A DNA stretch of 64,000 nt from Deinococcus depolymerans (GCF_039522025.1 NZ_BAAADB010000014.1:1-64000); one strand, 5' to 3'; numbered from the stretch's first letter, positions 38,384-54,680 are shown. Notes: generated from the letters alone by a model not told the origin. Numbers and translations are program-made.

Positions 38384-38424
38384 GAAGGCCGCGCCTCTCC
38401 CCTGCCTGGGGCGGCGCGGCCTTC
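38384..38424. terminator. Bidirectional terminator
   Basis: GAAGGCCGCGCC (38384-38395) pairs perfectly with GGCGCGGCCTTC (38413-38424), loop 17 nt, between the convergent SnoaL-like gene and gltD. Confidence 0.8.
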
Positions 38425-38435
38425 CGGTCTTGTTC

Positions 38436-39899
<1,464 letters not shown>

Positions 39900-39957
39900 G
39901 CGTGCTCCGGTGGGGGGGCAGCGCCCGCCGCCTGAACTGGGCGGGCACTGGGAGGGG

Positions 39958-44766
<4,809 letters not shown>

Positions 44767-44819
44767 GTTGACGCTCCCATCTCGCTCGTGACTCGCTGGC
44801 CCGCAGGGTGCAGGCTGCT

Positions 44820-44903
44820 AGAATCACCATACAGAGAGATGCATGTCTATGCAGGGCCGTTGTTTATAACGGGTCCAATGTTCTGTGCACACTTTTCTGC
44901 ACA
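44820..44903 (-). promoter_or_regulatory. gltB regulatory region with inverted repeats
   Basis: Two candidate operators in an AT-rich stretch: ATGCAT-GTCT-ATGCA around 44840-44856 and TGTGCA/TGCACA arms at 44884-44889 and 44898-44903. A TTATAAAC stretch lies between them. The factor is unknown; nitrogen control is plausible for gltB. Confidence 0.4.
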
Positions 44904-45130
44904 TCCCGCCACTTTTTCCAGCGCGCGGCGCAACACCTGGCCCTCAACGAGCACTTTGCCTCCCGAAGGTTGCCCATCCGGCCACTCCGGGCGCAAGGAT
45001 CGGCACCCGCACCCCGTGGACCCGCATCGGGCTTCATGCAGGCCCCCTCCCACGGATTCCGTCTGGTTCGTCGACGACCCGCCCACCCGCCGGGCGGCCA
45101 ACGCCACGCCGGTCAGCCCGTTCCGCTCCC

Positions 45131-45192
45131 ACTCGCTCTGCGGGTCCGCTCGGATTGAACGGGGATTGCGACCCATCCAGCCGGAGTCCGTA
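45131..45192 (-). repeat. Dispersed TACGGACTCCG repeat, copy R3
   Basis: On the minus strand it begins TACGGACTCCGGCTGGATGG directly after the TGA of the phosphoesterase gene and continues CGTTCAATCCGAGCGGA. It is shorter and more diverged than R4 and R5. Confidence 0.75.
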
Positions 45193-46059
45193 TCAGGCGG
45201 GGGTCAGCTGCAGCAGCGTGATCTCCGGGTCGCACAGGTTGCGCAGCGGCACGCCGCTCAGGCCCAGGCCCCGGCTGACGTAGGCGGGCGTGCCGCGCGC
45301 GCCCTCCACCCACCCCATCGCGTAGCGCTGCCCGTAGCGGCTGGGCACCACCGGCGCGCCCAGCAGCGGAAAGCGCACCTGCCCGCCGTGCGTGTGCCCG
45401 CACAGCACCAGTCCCACCGGGCGCGGCAGGTCCGGCAGCAGGTCCGGGTTGTGCGTGACGAGCAGCGTGGCCCGTGTGCCCGCCCCGGCCAGCGCGCCCG
45501 TCACGTCCGGCGTGCCGAACCACAGGTCGTCCGTGCCGCCCACCCAGGCGTCGTCCCGCAGCGGCCGGCCCGCGTCGCGCAGGACCGTCACCCCCGCCCG
45601 CGCGAAGGCCCCTTCCAGTTCGGCGCGTTTCGCGGCCCAGTCCGGCCGGGACGGCCCGTACTGCCGGCCCCCGTAACGTCCGAAACTGCCGTAGTCGTGG
45701 TTGCCCCACACCGCGAAGACACCCAGCGGCGCACGCAGGCGCCGCAGTTCACGCAGCAGCGGTTCCGGCGGCGCGTCCATGCGGGCGTCCAGCTGATCGC
45801 CGCCCATCAGGACCACGTCGGCCCGCAGGTCGTTCGTGGCGTCCACCCAGGCGGCCACACTGCCCGCCCCGATGAACAGCCCGTAGTGCAGGTCCGTCAG
45901 GAACGCCACGCGCAGCGGCGCCCGCAGGCCCGGCAGCGTGCGGGCGTGCCGGGTCACGCCGAAACGGTAGGCCTGCGCGGCGCCCGCCCCGCCGGCCGCC
46001 AGGGCCGCCAGACCCCCGCCCCCCAGGGTGCGCAGGACGTGGCGGCGCGTCACGGTCAT
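45193..46059 (-). CDS. YkuE-like metallophosphoesterase, Tat-exported
   Basis: A 288-residue calcineurin-like phosphoesterase. The N-terminus [23 protein letters not shown] is a twin-arginine signal, so the enzyme is probably exported folded. Metal-binding motifs: LTDLHYG (D, H), MGGDQLD (GD), GNHDYG (NHD) and [10 protein letters not shown] (GHTH). A TAGGGT box ends 7 nt before the ATG, which selects this start over a GTG 9 bp upstream. Repeat R3 abuts its stop codon. Confidence 0.88.
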   Translation of the reverse strand: MTVTRRHVLRTLGGGGLAALAAGGAGAAQAYRFGVTRHARTLPGLRAPLRVAFLTDLHYGLFIGAGSVAAWVDATNDLRADVVLMGGDQLDARMDAPPEPLLRELRRLRAPLGVFAVWGNHDYGSFGRYGGRQYGPSRPDWAAKRAELEGAFARAGVTVLRDAGRPLRDDAWVGGTDDLWFGTPDVTGALAGAGTRATLLVTHNPDLLPDLPRPVGLVLCGHTHGGQVRFPLLGAPVVPSRYGQRYAMGWVEGARGTPAYVSRGLGLSGVPLRNLCDPEITLLQLTPA

Positions 46060-46066
46060 GCCGCCC

Positions 46067-46124
46067 ACCCTAGCGTCCCGGCGATCGAGGCTGCGTCCAC
46101 CGGAAGGTGCACGCGCGGTAGACT
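46067..46124. promoter_or_regulatory. Divergent leaderless promoters
   Basis: TAGGGT on the minus strand (46067-46072) ends 7 nt before the phosphoesterase ATG, and TAGACT on the plus strand (46119-46124) ends 6 nt before the ATG at 46131. About 46 bp separate the two boxes. Confidence 0.5.
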
Positions 46125-46130
46125 GCCGGG

Positions 46131-46400
46131 ATGCACGCCGAGCCCGAGAATCTGCTGGTCATAGACGTACTGGACGACGACGCCGGACTGGCCGATGTGG
46201 AGGACCTGCGCGGCCGCACCTTCCAGCTGCCGGCCGAGTGGCTGCCCGGCGCGGCGGACGGCGCGGCGTACCGCGTGACGCTCAGCGGCGGGCAGGTCAC
46301 GTTCACGCCCGACCCGCACGGCGCGGCCCGCCTGCGCGAACGCAGCAAGCAGACGCTGCTGGACTTCAGCGACGAGCACGACGCCGGAGACGGCGCGTGA
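46131..46400 (+). CDS. Small acidic protein, DUF3006-like
   Basis: An 89-residue protein: a short beta-rich core ([34 protein letters not shown], then [16 protein letters not shown]) and a charged helix ([21 protein letters not shown]). It resembles the small DUF3006 family in size and pattern, but the match is weak. Its stop overlaps the GTG of the phosphoesterase downstream, so the two are co-translated. Confidence 0.7.
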   Translation: MHAEPENLLVIDVLDDDAGLADVEDLRGRTFQLPAEWLPGAADGAAYRVTLSGGQVTFTPDPHGAARLRERSKQTLLDFSDEHDAGDGA

Positions 46401-47206
46401 GCCGACAGATCCTGATCATCCCGGACCTGCACGGCCGGCCCGACCTGCTGCGCGCCGCGCTCGAACGCTTCCCGGACGCGCATTACGTGTCGCTGGGCGA
46501 CGCCATCGACCGCGGCCCGCGCTCCATGCCGGTCGTGGAGAAACTGATGGACCTGCACGCCGCCGGGCGCGCCACGCTGCTGATGGGCAACCACGAACGC
46601 ATGATGGAAGAGGGCGTCCGGTGGTACCGGCAGTACCTGGGCACGCACGACCTGGGCGACTACCGCCGCGCCATGGAAGGCTACCAGTGGTGGATGCGCG
46701 CGGGCGGCGAGACGGTCCGCACCGAGCTGGGCAGCCTGACCCTGGAGAAGTTCCCGCCGCTGCTCGAGGCGTACCTGAAGGTCCTGCGGCGCGTGGTGTA
46801 CGTGACGGCCGACGGGGACATCCACGACGAGCCGCCCCCGCACCCCAGCGTGCTGATCGCGCACGCCTCGCCGCCCGTGCGGCACCCGCAGCACCCCAAC
46901 CCGCTGTCGGCGGCGCTGTGGCTGCGGCCCTTCGAGGGACCGTTCCCGCTGCCGGACGGCGTGATGTACTCCGTGCACGGCCACACCCCGGTGCCCACGC
47001 CGTCCCGGCTGGGCCGGCACCTGTACCTGGACCTCGGCGCGTACGACACGGGCCGGCTGGCGGTCGCCGAGGTGAACGTCCACGGGCTGCCGCAGGTGAC
47101 GGTGTTCTGCGGGCGGGGCGACCCGGCCCGCGCCCGCAAGTACGCCCGTTTCGGGGAGCCCATTCCGGTCACGCCGGTCGACCTGCCCGGCGCGCCCCCC
47201 AGGTAA
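46397..47206 (+). CDS. Cytoplasmic calcineurin-like phosphoesterase
   Basis: A 269-residue enzyme with all five metal motifs: IPDLHGR (D-H), SLGDAIDRGPRS (GD-DRG), MGNHERM (GNHE), IAHASPP (H) and VHGHTPVP (GH). The GDxxDRGPxS form is typical of Ser/Thr protein phosphatases and diadenosine tetraphosphatases (PrpE/ApaH group). It lacks a signal peptide. It begins at a GTG overlapping the small acidic gene's stop. The substrate is not determinable here. Confidence 0.88.
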   Translation: MSRQILIIPDLHGRPDLLRAALERFPDAHYVSLGDAIDRGPRSMPVVEKLMDLHAAGRATLLMGNHERMMEEGVRWYRQYLGTHDLGDYRRAMEGYQWWMRAGGETVRTELGSLTLEKFPPLLEAYLKVLRRVVYVTADGDIHDEPPPHPSVLIAHASPPVRHPQHPNPLSAALWLRPFEGPFPLPDGVMYSVHGHTPVPTPSRLGRHLYLDLGAYDTGRLAVAEVNVHGLPQVTVFCGRGDPARARKYARFGEPIPVTPVDLPGAPPR

Positions 47207-47222
47207 GCGCCGCCCCGGGGCT

Positions 47223-48416
47223 TCAGCCCAGGGGTCTGAGGTCGTCCTGCCGGTCCGACAGCCACTGCGGCGGCCCGGCGCGCACCACGACGTCCTCCTC
47301 CAGCCCGATGAAGCCGTGGCCGGGCACCATGACGCCCAGTTCCAGGGTGTACACCTCGCCCTCGCGCACGGGTCCCTCGACGGTCTGCCCGTAACGGGGC
47401 CAGCGCGGACCCAGCAGGGTGCCGCCGTCGTGCGTGGCGCGGCCCAGACCGTGGCCCAGCGCGTGCTGGTACTCGGGGTACCCGGCGGCGACCAGCGCGG
47501 CGCGGGCAGCGGCGTCCACGGCGTGGCCGGGCGTGCCGGGGCGCAGGGCGTCCGCGCCCGCCTGGATGGCCTGCCAGCAGGCGCGGAAGGCGGCCTGCAC
47601 GGCGTCCGGGACCGGGTTCCCGTCGGGCAGGCGGTAGGTGCGCTGGATGTCCGAGCAGTACCCGTGGTGCAGGCGCACGCCATAGTCGATGTGCAGCAGC
47701 GCGCCGGGGCGCAGGGCGTGGTCGCCGGGCGGCGCGTGCGAGGGACGGCTGTCCGGGCCGATGTGCACGTTCGGGCAGGCGTTCCAGCCCCAGGATGGCT
47801 CGGCGCCGTCGCGGCGGCACAGGCCGTGCAGGAAGGCCGCCACGTCCCGTTCCGTCCAGCCGGGGCGGGCGGCGGCCGCCATCTCGCGCAGGTGCGCCTC
47901 GGCCCGGTCCACCGCCTCCCGGATCGCGGCGTGCTCCTCGGGCGTCTTGACCGACCTCAGCTGCCCCAGCCGCGGCGCGGCGCTGTCCCACTCCAGGTCG
48001 GGCATCAGGTCCGGGCCGGGGGCCAGCCAGCCGCGCACCCGGCGTTCCAGGCCGGAGGTCAGGCCGTCGCACAGCGGGTCGTCCTCACTGATGTTCAGCA
48101 GCACCCGCCGCGCCCCCAGCCGCGTCAGCTCGGCGCGCAGCAGCGCCCGCAGGTCGGCGTCGTACCCGTGCACGGTCCAGCCGGGCGGCACGGCGTCCGC
48201 GTCGAAGCGGCCCACGATCGCCACCGCCTCGCGGCGGGTCAGCAGGAACAGGCTGTCCCAGGTGACGTCCACGCCCGCCACGAGCGTCAGCGCCGGTTCC
48301 GGGCGCACGCCCGACTCGCGCGCGGCGATCAGCCACACCTCGCCGTTCCCGAGCAGGGCCTGCGCCTGCCGCCGCTTGCCGTCCTGAAGCGCGTATCCTG
48401 CCGTGTTGGGGGCCAT
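47223..48416 (-). CDS. M24 family aminopeptidase (Xaa-Pro type)
   Basis: A 397-residue metallopeptidase. After a ~140-residue creatinase N-domain-like region the pita-bread domain shows metal ligands in HIDYGVRLHHGYCSDIQRTY (two Asp), HALGHGLGRATHD (His), TLELGVMVPG (Glu) and GLEEDVVVR (Glu). It should remove N-terminal residues next to proline. A TATCCT box ends 5 nt before the ATG. It is convergent with the plus-strand phosphoesterase, 16 bp away. Confidence 0.88.
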   Translation of the reverse strand: MAPNTAGYALQDGKRRQAQALLGNGEVWLIAARESGVRPEPALTLVAGVDVTWDSLFLLTRREAVAIVGRFDADAVPPGWTVHGYDADLRALLRAELTRLGARRVLLNISEDDPLCDGLTSGLERRVRGWLAPGPDLMPDLEWDSAAPRLGQLRSVKTPEEHAAIREAVDRAEAHLREMAAAARPGWTERDVAAFLHGLCRRDGAEPSWGWNACPNVHIGPDSRPSHAPPGDHALRPGALLHIDYGVRLHHGYCSDIQRTYRLPDGNPVPDAVQAAFRACWQAIQAGADALRPGTPGHAVDAAARAALVAAGYPEYQHALGHGLGRATHDGGTLLGPRWPRYGQTVEGPVREGEVYTLELGVMVPGHGFIGLEEDVVVRAGPPQWLSDRQDDLRPLG

Positions 48417-48421
48417 GCGGC

Positions 48422-48427
48422 AGGATA
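48422..48427 (-). promoter_or_regulatory. -10 box TATCCT, leaderless start
   Basis: TATCCT on the minus strand ends 5 nt before the M24 peptidase ATG, within the 34-bp gap after the nucleotidyltransferase gene. Confidence 0.5.
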
Positions 48428-48450
48428 CGCCGCCGGTACCGCGACCGCCG

Positions 48451-49092
48451 CTACGGTTGCGGTTCCTGCAGCAGCGCCTGTGCCTGCGCCAGCGCTTCCG
48501 GCGTGTCCACGTCCAGCAGCAGTCCGGCCGGGAAGGTCAGCGTGACCGCCTGCGCGGCGTGCGCGCGGATCAGGTGCCGGGGGCCGTGGTCGGCGTCCGG
48601 GGCGCGCTGGACCGCCGCGAGCAGGTCCGCGCGGAACAGGTGCGGCGGGGCGCGCACCGGCCCGTCGCCGGCACCGGCGTACTCGGCCAGCACCACGGGC
48701 GCGCCCGTCTCGCGGAAGGCGCGGATCAGGGCGGCGTGCTGCGCGGCCCCCAGCAGCGGCATGTCGCCCAGCGCGAAGTTCACGCCCGCCAGACCGGCCG
48801 GCAGGGCTCCCACCGCCACGCGGAAGGATCCCGCCAGGCCGCGCGCCGGGTCCGGGTTCACCGCGAACGCGAACGGCAACCCCGCCAGCGCCGCGCGGAT
48901 ACCCTCGCCGACCTCGCCGGGCGGAATGACGCACAGCAGCGCGTCGTGCCCGCCACCCGCCAGGGCCTGCGCGGCGCGGCGGACCAGCGGCACGCCCGCA
49001 ACCGGCAGCAGCTGCTTGGGGCGGCCCATGCGGACGCTGCGTCCGGCGGCCAGCAGCACGCCCGCGACCGGCGCGTGAAGGTCGGAAGTCAT
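48451..49092 (-). CDS. MobA/MocA-like molybdopterin nucleotidyltransferase
   Basis: A 213-residue enzyme of the MobA-like NTP transferase family. The nucleotide-binding start is VLLAAGRSVRMGRPKQLLPVAG (residues ~13-34), and the metal-binding Asp is in ALGDMPLLG (near residue 105); DGPVRAPPHLF and LLLDVDTPEAL follow the MocA pattern. MocA adds CMP to molybdopterin for xanthine-dehydrogenase-type hydroxylases. Its neighbourhood (coxG, moxR, coxE) supports that role. Confidence 0.82.
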   Translation of the reverse strand: MTSDLHAPVAGVLLAAGRSVRMGRPKQLLPVAGVPLVRRAAQALAGGGHDALLCVIPPGEVGEGIRAALAGLPFAFAVNPDPARGLAGSFRVAVGALPAGLAGVNFALGDMPLLGAAQHAALIRAFRETGAPVVLAEYAGAGDGPVRAPPHLFRADLLAAVQRAPDADHGPRHLIRAHAAQAVTLTFPAGLLLDVDTPEALAQAQALLQEPQP

Positions 49093-49098
49093 GCCCGC

Positions 49099-49104
49099 AT
49101 GGTA
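49099..49104 (-). promoter_or_regulatory. -10 box TACCAT, leaderless start
   Basis: TACCAT on the minus strand ends 6 nt before the nucleotidyltransferase ATG. Confidence 0.45.
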
Positions 49105-49150
49105 GGGCAGGCGGGGGGGCGGGCCAATCTTTCTTCAACCTGCCGGGGCC

Positions 49151-49168
49151 TACAATGAACGGCGTTCA
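49151..49168 (+). promoter_or_regulatory. coxG promoter with TetR-type operator
   Basis: TACAAT (49151-49156) is followed at once by the palindrome TGAAC-GGC-GTTCA (49156-49168). GAACGNCGTTC is a typical TetR-family site, and a repressor bound there would block transcription. The gene itself has a GGAGG before its ATG, so this message has a leader. Confidence 0.55.
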
Positions 49169-49207
49169 CTCAATTCACCGTGGCCCGCGCGCCGCAGGAG
49201 GACCGCT

Positions 49208-49672
49208 ATGAAACTCAGCTACTCAGGTCAGGAGAAGGTGCAGGCGCCACCCGCCGCCGTGTGGGCGTTCGTGCAGGACCCCGAACGGGTCGCGCGCTGC
49301 CTGCCGGACGTGCAGGAGGTCGTCGTGCACGACCAGACGCACATGGACGCGACCGTGCAGGTGGGCGTGGGCATGGTGCGCGGGAAGTTCAAGTTCAAGA
49401 TCGAGGTGCTGCCCGACGAGCCGCAGGGCCGCGTGAACGTGAAGGTGCAGGGGGGCGGGCTGGGCAGCGTCGTGGACCTGACGGCCGGCGCGAACGTCGT
49501 GGACAACGGGGACGGCACGACCACCCTGGACTGGACCGGGGACGCCACCATGCGCGGCCCGGTCGCGACGGTCGGCGGGCGCCTGCTGGACGCCCAGGCG
49601 CAGAAGCTGATCTCCAAGACCTTCGAGAACATGAGCGCGCACGTCGGTGCGGCCAACACCGCGACGGCCTGA
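49208..49672 (+). CDS. coxG: CoxG-like SRPBCC protein
   Basis: A 154-residue SRPBCC-fold protein: SGQEKVQAPPAAVWAFVQDPERVARCLPDVQEV at the start, a VGMVRGKFKFKIEVLPDEP middle and a C-terminal helix (AQKLISKTFENM). It matches CO dehydrogenase subunit G/CoxG, which in Oligotropha is involved in membrane anchoring or assembly of molybdenum hydroxylases. It has a clear GGAGG and a TACAAT promoter overlapped by an operator-like palindrome. The catalytic coxMSL genes are not in this window. Confidence 0.85.
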   Translation: MKLSYSGQEKVQAPPAAVWAFVQDPERVARCLPDVQEVVVHDQTHMDATVQVGVGMVRGKFKFKIEVLPDEPQGRVNVKVQGGGLGSVVDLTAGANVVDNGDGTTTLDWTGDATMRGPVATVGGRLLDAQAQKLISKTFENMSAHVGAANTATA

Positions 49673-49723
49673 ATGACCGTCCGGACGCCGCCCGCGCACC
49701 GGCCCCCGTGGCGGGCGGGCGCG

Positions 49724-50347
49724 TCAGGATTCCGGCAGGTCGGGCCGGGCGGGCGGCAGGGCCAGCGGGGCGCGCAGCGGCTCGGCGCGGATCAGGCCGT
49801 GCGGCGAGACGCTCAGCACCTGCCGTTCCGCCAGGGTCCACAGGGCGCGGTGCGCGGCCATCTCGCTCTCGGCGTCCCCGCGGGGCGCGAGCCGGTCGAG
49901 CAGCGCGGTGTAGCGCAGCGGCGCGTCCTGACCGCCCGCCCAGGGGGTGACGTTCACGACGGCCTGCATGACCTGCCGCTCGGCGGGCGTCTGCGCCAGC
50001 GCCAGCAGGGCCTGGCGGGCGCGCAGCTGCGCGGCGCGGGCCTCGCGTTCGGCGCGGCGGCGGGCCAGGACCGCCAGCGCTTCCGGGTCGGGTGGCGCGG
50101 CCTGAGCGGCGCGGCGTTCGGTGATCAGGCGTTCGAGGCGGGCGTCGGCACGTTCACCCAGCTGGTCACGGACCTGCGCGCCGCGGCGCCGCAGGCGCTC
50201 GGCCGCCCCGCTGACCGGGCCGCGCAGCGCCTGCGTGGCAGCCTCCTGCGCGGCCCGGACGGGATCGCGGGGCGTGTCGGTGTCGGTCAGGGCGCGGCCC
50301 AGGCGGATCAGGGTGTTCAGGGTGCGGCCGGTCTTGCTGCGGCTCAT
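49724..50347 (-). CDS. Unknown charged helical protein
   Basis: A 207-residue protein that I do not recognise. Its first 130 residues are Arg/Ala-rich helices (ERLRRRGAQVRDQLGERADARLERL, then RRRAEREARAAQLRARQALLALAQ), probably coiled coil. The end (MAAHRALWTLAERQVLSVSPHGLIRAEPL) resembles a small winged-helix segment. No signal peptide is seen. GGAGG stands 5 nt before the ATG. It runs opposite to the flanking cox-type genes. Confidence 0.7.
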   Translation of the reverse strand: MSRSKTGRTLNTLIRLGRALTDTDTPRDPVRAAQEAATQALRGPVSGAAERLRRRGAQVRDQLGERADARLERLITERRAAQAAPPDPEALAVLARRRAEREARAAQLRARQALLALAQTPAERQVMQAVVNVTPWAGGQDAPLRYTALLDRLAPRGDAESEMAAHRALWTLAERQVLSVSPHGLIRAEPLRAPLALPPARPDLPES

Positions 50348-50500
50348 GGGTCCTCCAGTCGGGCGGGCCGGGCGGGGCGTCGCCCGGCCCGGCTGTCCGG
50401 GTCCAGTGTGCCTCAGGGGCGGGCGCGTTGCATCCGCCGGACGGCGGACAGCCCTGACGTGGCGAGGGGCGCGGCCGGGCCGGGCGGCGGGCGGCGGGCC

Positions 50501-50827
50501 TCAGGCGGCGCTGTGGGTGCGGGCGGGCTGGGCGGATTCGGGCAGCCGCTGCGGGGCCAGGCTGACCACCGGGGCGACCTGCGGCAGCGGCCGCAGCGCC
50601 CCCACCGCGAGTCCCGCCAGCGCCGCGCCGGCCACACCCATCCACAGCACGCTGCCCCCGGTGGGATCCAGCAGCACGGTCAGGATCATCAGGGGCGTCA
50701 CGATCACACCGTGCGCCAGGGCCGGCAGCGCCAGGTTCCCGCCGTCCGCGTGGGCCCGCGCGAACCGGCGGCCGAAGTGCACTCCGGAGGTCAGGGCGAT
50801 CAGGGCGCACAGCAGCAGGGTCGTCAT
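50501..50827 (-). CDS. Small membrane protein
   Basis: A 108-residue protein with three hydrophobic helices (LLLCALIALTSGVHFG, ALAHGVIVTPLMILTVLL, VLWMGVAGAALAGLAVGAL) and a disordered tail. Function is unknown. A TACGGT box ends 6 nt before its ATG. It lies between the cox-type genes on the opposite strand. Confidence 0.65.
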   Translation of the reverse strand: MTTLLLCALIALTSGVHFGRRFARAHADGGNLALPALAHGVIVTPLMILTVLLDPTGGSVLWMGVAGAALAGLAVGALRPLPQVAPVVSLAPQRLPESAQPARTHSAA

Positions 50828-50833
50828 GGGTTC

Positions 50834-50839
50834 ACCGTA
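50834..50839 (-). promoter_or_regulatory. -10 box TACGGT, leaderless start
   Basis: TACGGT on the minus strand ends 6 nt before the ATG of the small membrane protein. Confidence 0.45.
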
Positions 50840-50935
50840 ACCGGCGGACTCTCACGGTCTCCTGACCAGACCGCCCTTCACTGCACATTAAGGCGGCCGG
50901 CACTTGCCGTGGCCGCCGCGCCAGGAGAGGACCAC

Positions 50936-51046
50936 ATGGGTTGTAAGAGTGCCTGTCACGCAGATTCCGTCCGTTCCGTTCGCACCTTCACGTCCGGCGC
51001 GCGGGACGCCCACCCCACCCCCCCCCGCCCCGGGAGGCACCCGTGA
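50936..51046 (+). CDS. Possible 36-codon peptide before moxR
   Basis: Encodes MGCKSACHADSVRSVRTFTS followed by a Pro/Arg-rich tail. A strong AGGAGAGGA stands about 5 nt before the ATG, and its TGA overlaps the GTG of moxR (GTGA). A leader peptide or small Cys-containing protein is possible; the tail looks like ordinary GC-rich sequence. Confidence 0.35.
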   Translation: MGCKSACHADSVRSVRTFTSGARDAHPTPPRPGRHP

Positions 51047-51941
51047 GCGGCGCGCAGATCCCGGAACCCGCCGCCCTGAAGGCCGCGTTCCTGGTCCGCG
51101 GGTACGTGGCGGACGACGCGCTCGCCACGGCCCTGCGGCTGGTCGCGGCGCTCGGCAAGCCGCTGCTGCTGGAAGGCCCGGCAGGCGTCGGGAAGACCGA
51201 GGCGGCCAAGACGCTGTCGGACGTGCTGGGCACCCGCCTGATCCGCCTGCAGTGCTACGAGGGCCTGGACGCACAGTCGGCGCTGTACGAGTGGAACTAC
51301 GCGCGGCAACTGCTGCACCTGCGGGCTGCCGAGCTGGGCGGGGCGGGCGGCGTGACCGACGAGGACCTGTACAGCGAACGCTTCCTGATGGCCCGCCCGC
51401 TGCTGCAGGCGATCCGCGAGGAACACGCGCCCGTGCTGCTCATCGACGAGATCGACCGCGCCGACGACGCCTTCGAGGCGTTCCTGCTGGAACTGCTGGC
51501 CGAGTGGCAGATCACCGTGCCGGAACTGGGCACCATCGAGGCCCGCACCCGCCCGCACGTGATCCTCACCAGCAACCGCTCGCGGGAACTGAGCGACGCG
51601 CTGCGCCGCCGCTGCCTGTACCACTGGACCGAGTACCCCAGCCGCGCGCAGGAACTGGCCATCGTGCACGCGCGCCTGCCCGGCGTGAACGAGACGCTGG
51701 CGCAGCAGGTCACGAACGCCGTGCACGCCCTGCGCGCCCTGCCGCTGGGCAAACCGCCGGGCGTGGCGGAGACGCTGGACTGGGCGGCGGCGCTGGTCAG
51801 CCTGCACGCCGATCACCTGGACGCCCCCGGCATCCGCGCGACGCTGGGCGCGGTCCTGAAACTGCGCGAGGATCAGCTGCTGGCCGCGCCGACCCTGCAG
51901 GGACTGGCGGCGCAGGCCGCGGCGGGCCACCCGCCCGGCGC

Positions 51942-51945
<4 letters not shown>
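51043..51945 (+). CDS. MoxR-family AAA+ ATPase (CoxD-like)
   Basis: A 300-residue AAA+ protein. Walker A is EGPAGVGKTEAA (residues ~47-58), Walker B VLLIDEIDRADD (residues ~130-141), and sensor and arginine-finger regions follow (ILTSNRSRELSDALRRRCLYHW). MoxR/CoxD ATPases act as chaperones that, with a VWA partner, insert metal or sulfur into enzymes such as CO dehydrogenase. Its stop overlaps the start of that VWA partner. GGGAGG is found 5 nt before the GTG start. Confidence 0.9.
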
Positions 51946-53204
<1,259 letters not shown>

Positions 53205-53276
53205 CCGCCGCCCCTGGCCGGTTCACCGGGACGGGCCGTAAGGACACTGCAAGTGACCCCGGGGTGAAATACCGTC

Positions 53277-54608
53277 ATGACCCGCTCCCTCACGCCGCCT
53301 GTGTCCGCACCTCCGTCCGGTGGGCGCCGCCCGGTCCGGCCACTGCTGGCGGCCCTGCTGGGTTCCCTGCTGGCCGCCTGCGGGTCCGGCCCGGCCGCCA
53401 GCGGCGCCGGCAGCGCACCCGGCAGTTCCCTGGTCGTCAGCCTGGACCGCGTGCCGGTCAGCGGGCCGCTGGCGCAGCCCGGCACCCTGCGGCTGCAGGG
53501 GGTGCCCGCCTCCGGCGTCAGCGTGACCGTGCAGGCCGCGCCGGGCCTGAGCGTCACGCCGGGCGCGGCCGTCGCCAGCGGCAGCGACGCCCTCCTGCCG
53601 CTGACCGTGACCGGCACCGGCCGGGGCACCGTGACCCTGAACGTCCGTGCAGGCAACCGCAGCCAGGACGTGACGGTCCGGGTGCTGGGCAGCGAACAGC
53701 ATGTGCCCGCCGCGCCGTACCTGGCCGGCGCGGTCCGCTCGCAGGGGGACCGGGTGCTGCTGCGCGCCACGGTCAGCGCGGACGCCGCGTCCAGACACGC
53801 GCTGCTGGCCTTCGACCCGGCCGACCGGACCTTCACGCCCCTGCCCTTCCCGGTCGCGGGCTTCGAGACGATCACCAGTCACGCCGTGAACGGCCCGGAC
53901 GTGTGGGTGGCGGTGCGCGGCGTGAACGCCGACGGCAGTTTCCTGGTGCGGCGCAGCGCCGACGGTGCCACCCGGCGGTACCTGGCCGGGACGGTCGAGA
54001 CGCTGAACCACGTCACGCCGCTCGCGGACGGACGGGTGGCCTTCACGGCGTACGGTCAGGAACGGGTGCTGCTGCTCGACCCGGCCAGCGGCACGATCCA
54101 GGCGGTCGCCACGCAGGGCGCGCCGGACAGCGTGACGCTGGGCGCGGACGGCCGGCTGTACTTCGCGCGGCGCGGCGACAGTCCCGCCATCGTCGCCCTG
54201 AACCTCGCGGACGGCGCGGCCCGCACCTACCCGGTCGGAACGCCCGGCGTGAGCGTCCCCGCCAGCCTGACCGCCGCGCCGGACGGCACGCTGTGGTTCA
54301 CGGAATCCCGCACCGGCACGCTGCGGGCCCTCGACCCGGTCAGCGGCACGCAGCGGCAGGTGACCCTCCCGGCCGGCCGTGGTCCCGGTGACGAGGCGCG
54401 GCCCGGCGACCTGACCGTGGCGCCCGACGGAACGGTGTGGGCCACCGATACCGCCCACCCGGCCCTCCTGCGGGTCCTGCCCGGTGAGAGCAGCGCCGCC
54501 GCCCTGACCCTCCCGGCCGGGCCGACCGCCGGACCGCGCGCCCTGCACGCCGCGCCGGACGGCAGCGTGTGGTTCGAGACCGGCGGCACCCTCGCGCGGC
54601 TGCGCTGA
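53277..54608 (+). CDS. Beta-propeller lipoprotein (Vgb/NHL-like)
   Basis: A 443-residue exported lipoprotein; the lipobox LLAA-C lies near residue 35 after an extended N-terminus, so a shorter start is possible. Residues ~50-130 are a beta-sandwich-like region. From ~140 on, blades repeat the pattern G.DGR..FT or PDGTLWFTES, DGTVWATDT and DGSVWFETG, typical of virginiamycin B lyase/NHL propellers. No enzymatic role can be assigned. A TACCGT lies only 1 nt before the ATG, so the true start may be a downstream GTG. Confidence 0.8.
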   Translation: MTRSLTPPVSAPPSGGRRPVRPLLAALLGSLLAACGSGPAASGAGSAPGSSLVVSLDRVPVSGPLAQPGTLRLQGVPASGVSVTVQAAPGLSVTPGAAVASGSDALLPLTVTGTGRGTVTLNVRAGNRSQDVTVRVLGSEQHVPAAPYLAGAVRSQGDRVLLRATVSADAASRHALLAFDPADRTFTPLPFPVAGFETITSHAVNGPDVWVAVRGVNADGSFLVRRSADGATRRYLAGTVETLNHVTPLADGRVAFTAYGQERVLLLDPASGTIQAVATQGAPDSVTLGADGRLYFARRGDSPAIVALNLADGAARTYPVGTPGVSVPASLTAAPDGTLWFTESRTGTLRALDPVSGTQRQVTLPAGRGPGDEARPGDLTVAPDGTVWATDTAHPALLRVLPGESSAAALTLPAGPTAGPRALHAAPDGSVWFETGGTLARLR

Positions 54609-54680
54609 CCGCGGCGTTCGGGGAGCGGCGTCCGGGGAAGCGCCCCGCCCCGCCCGGTTCAGGGAGGAGAGCGGCGGGTT

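Larger units (their letters stand above)
44767..45192. other. Intergenic region upstream of gltB
   Basis: 426 bp without a supported gene. The part next to gltB is AT-rich and has inverted repeats; the far part holds dispersed repeat R3. The middle (about 44905-45130) shows nothing I recognise. Confidence 0.6.
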
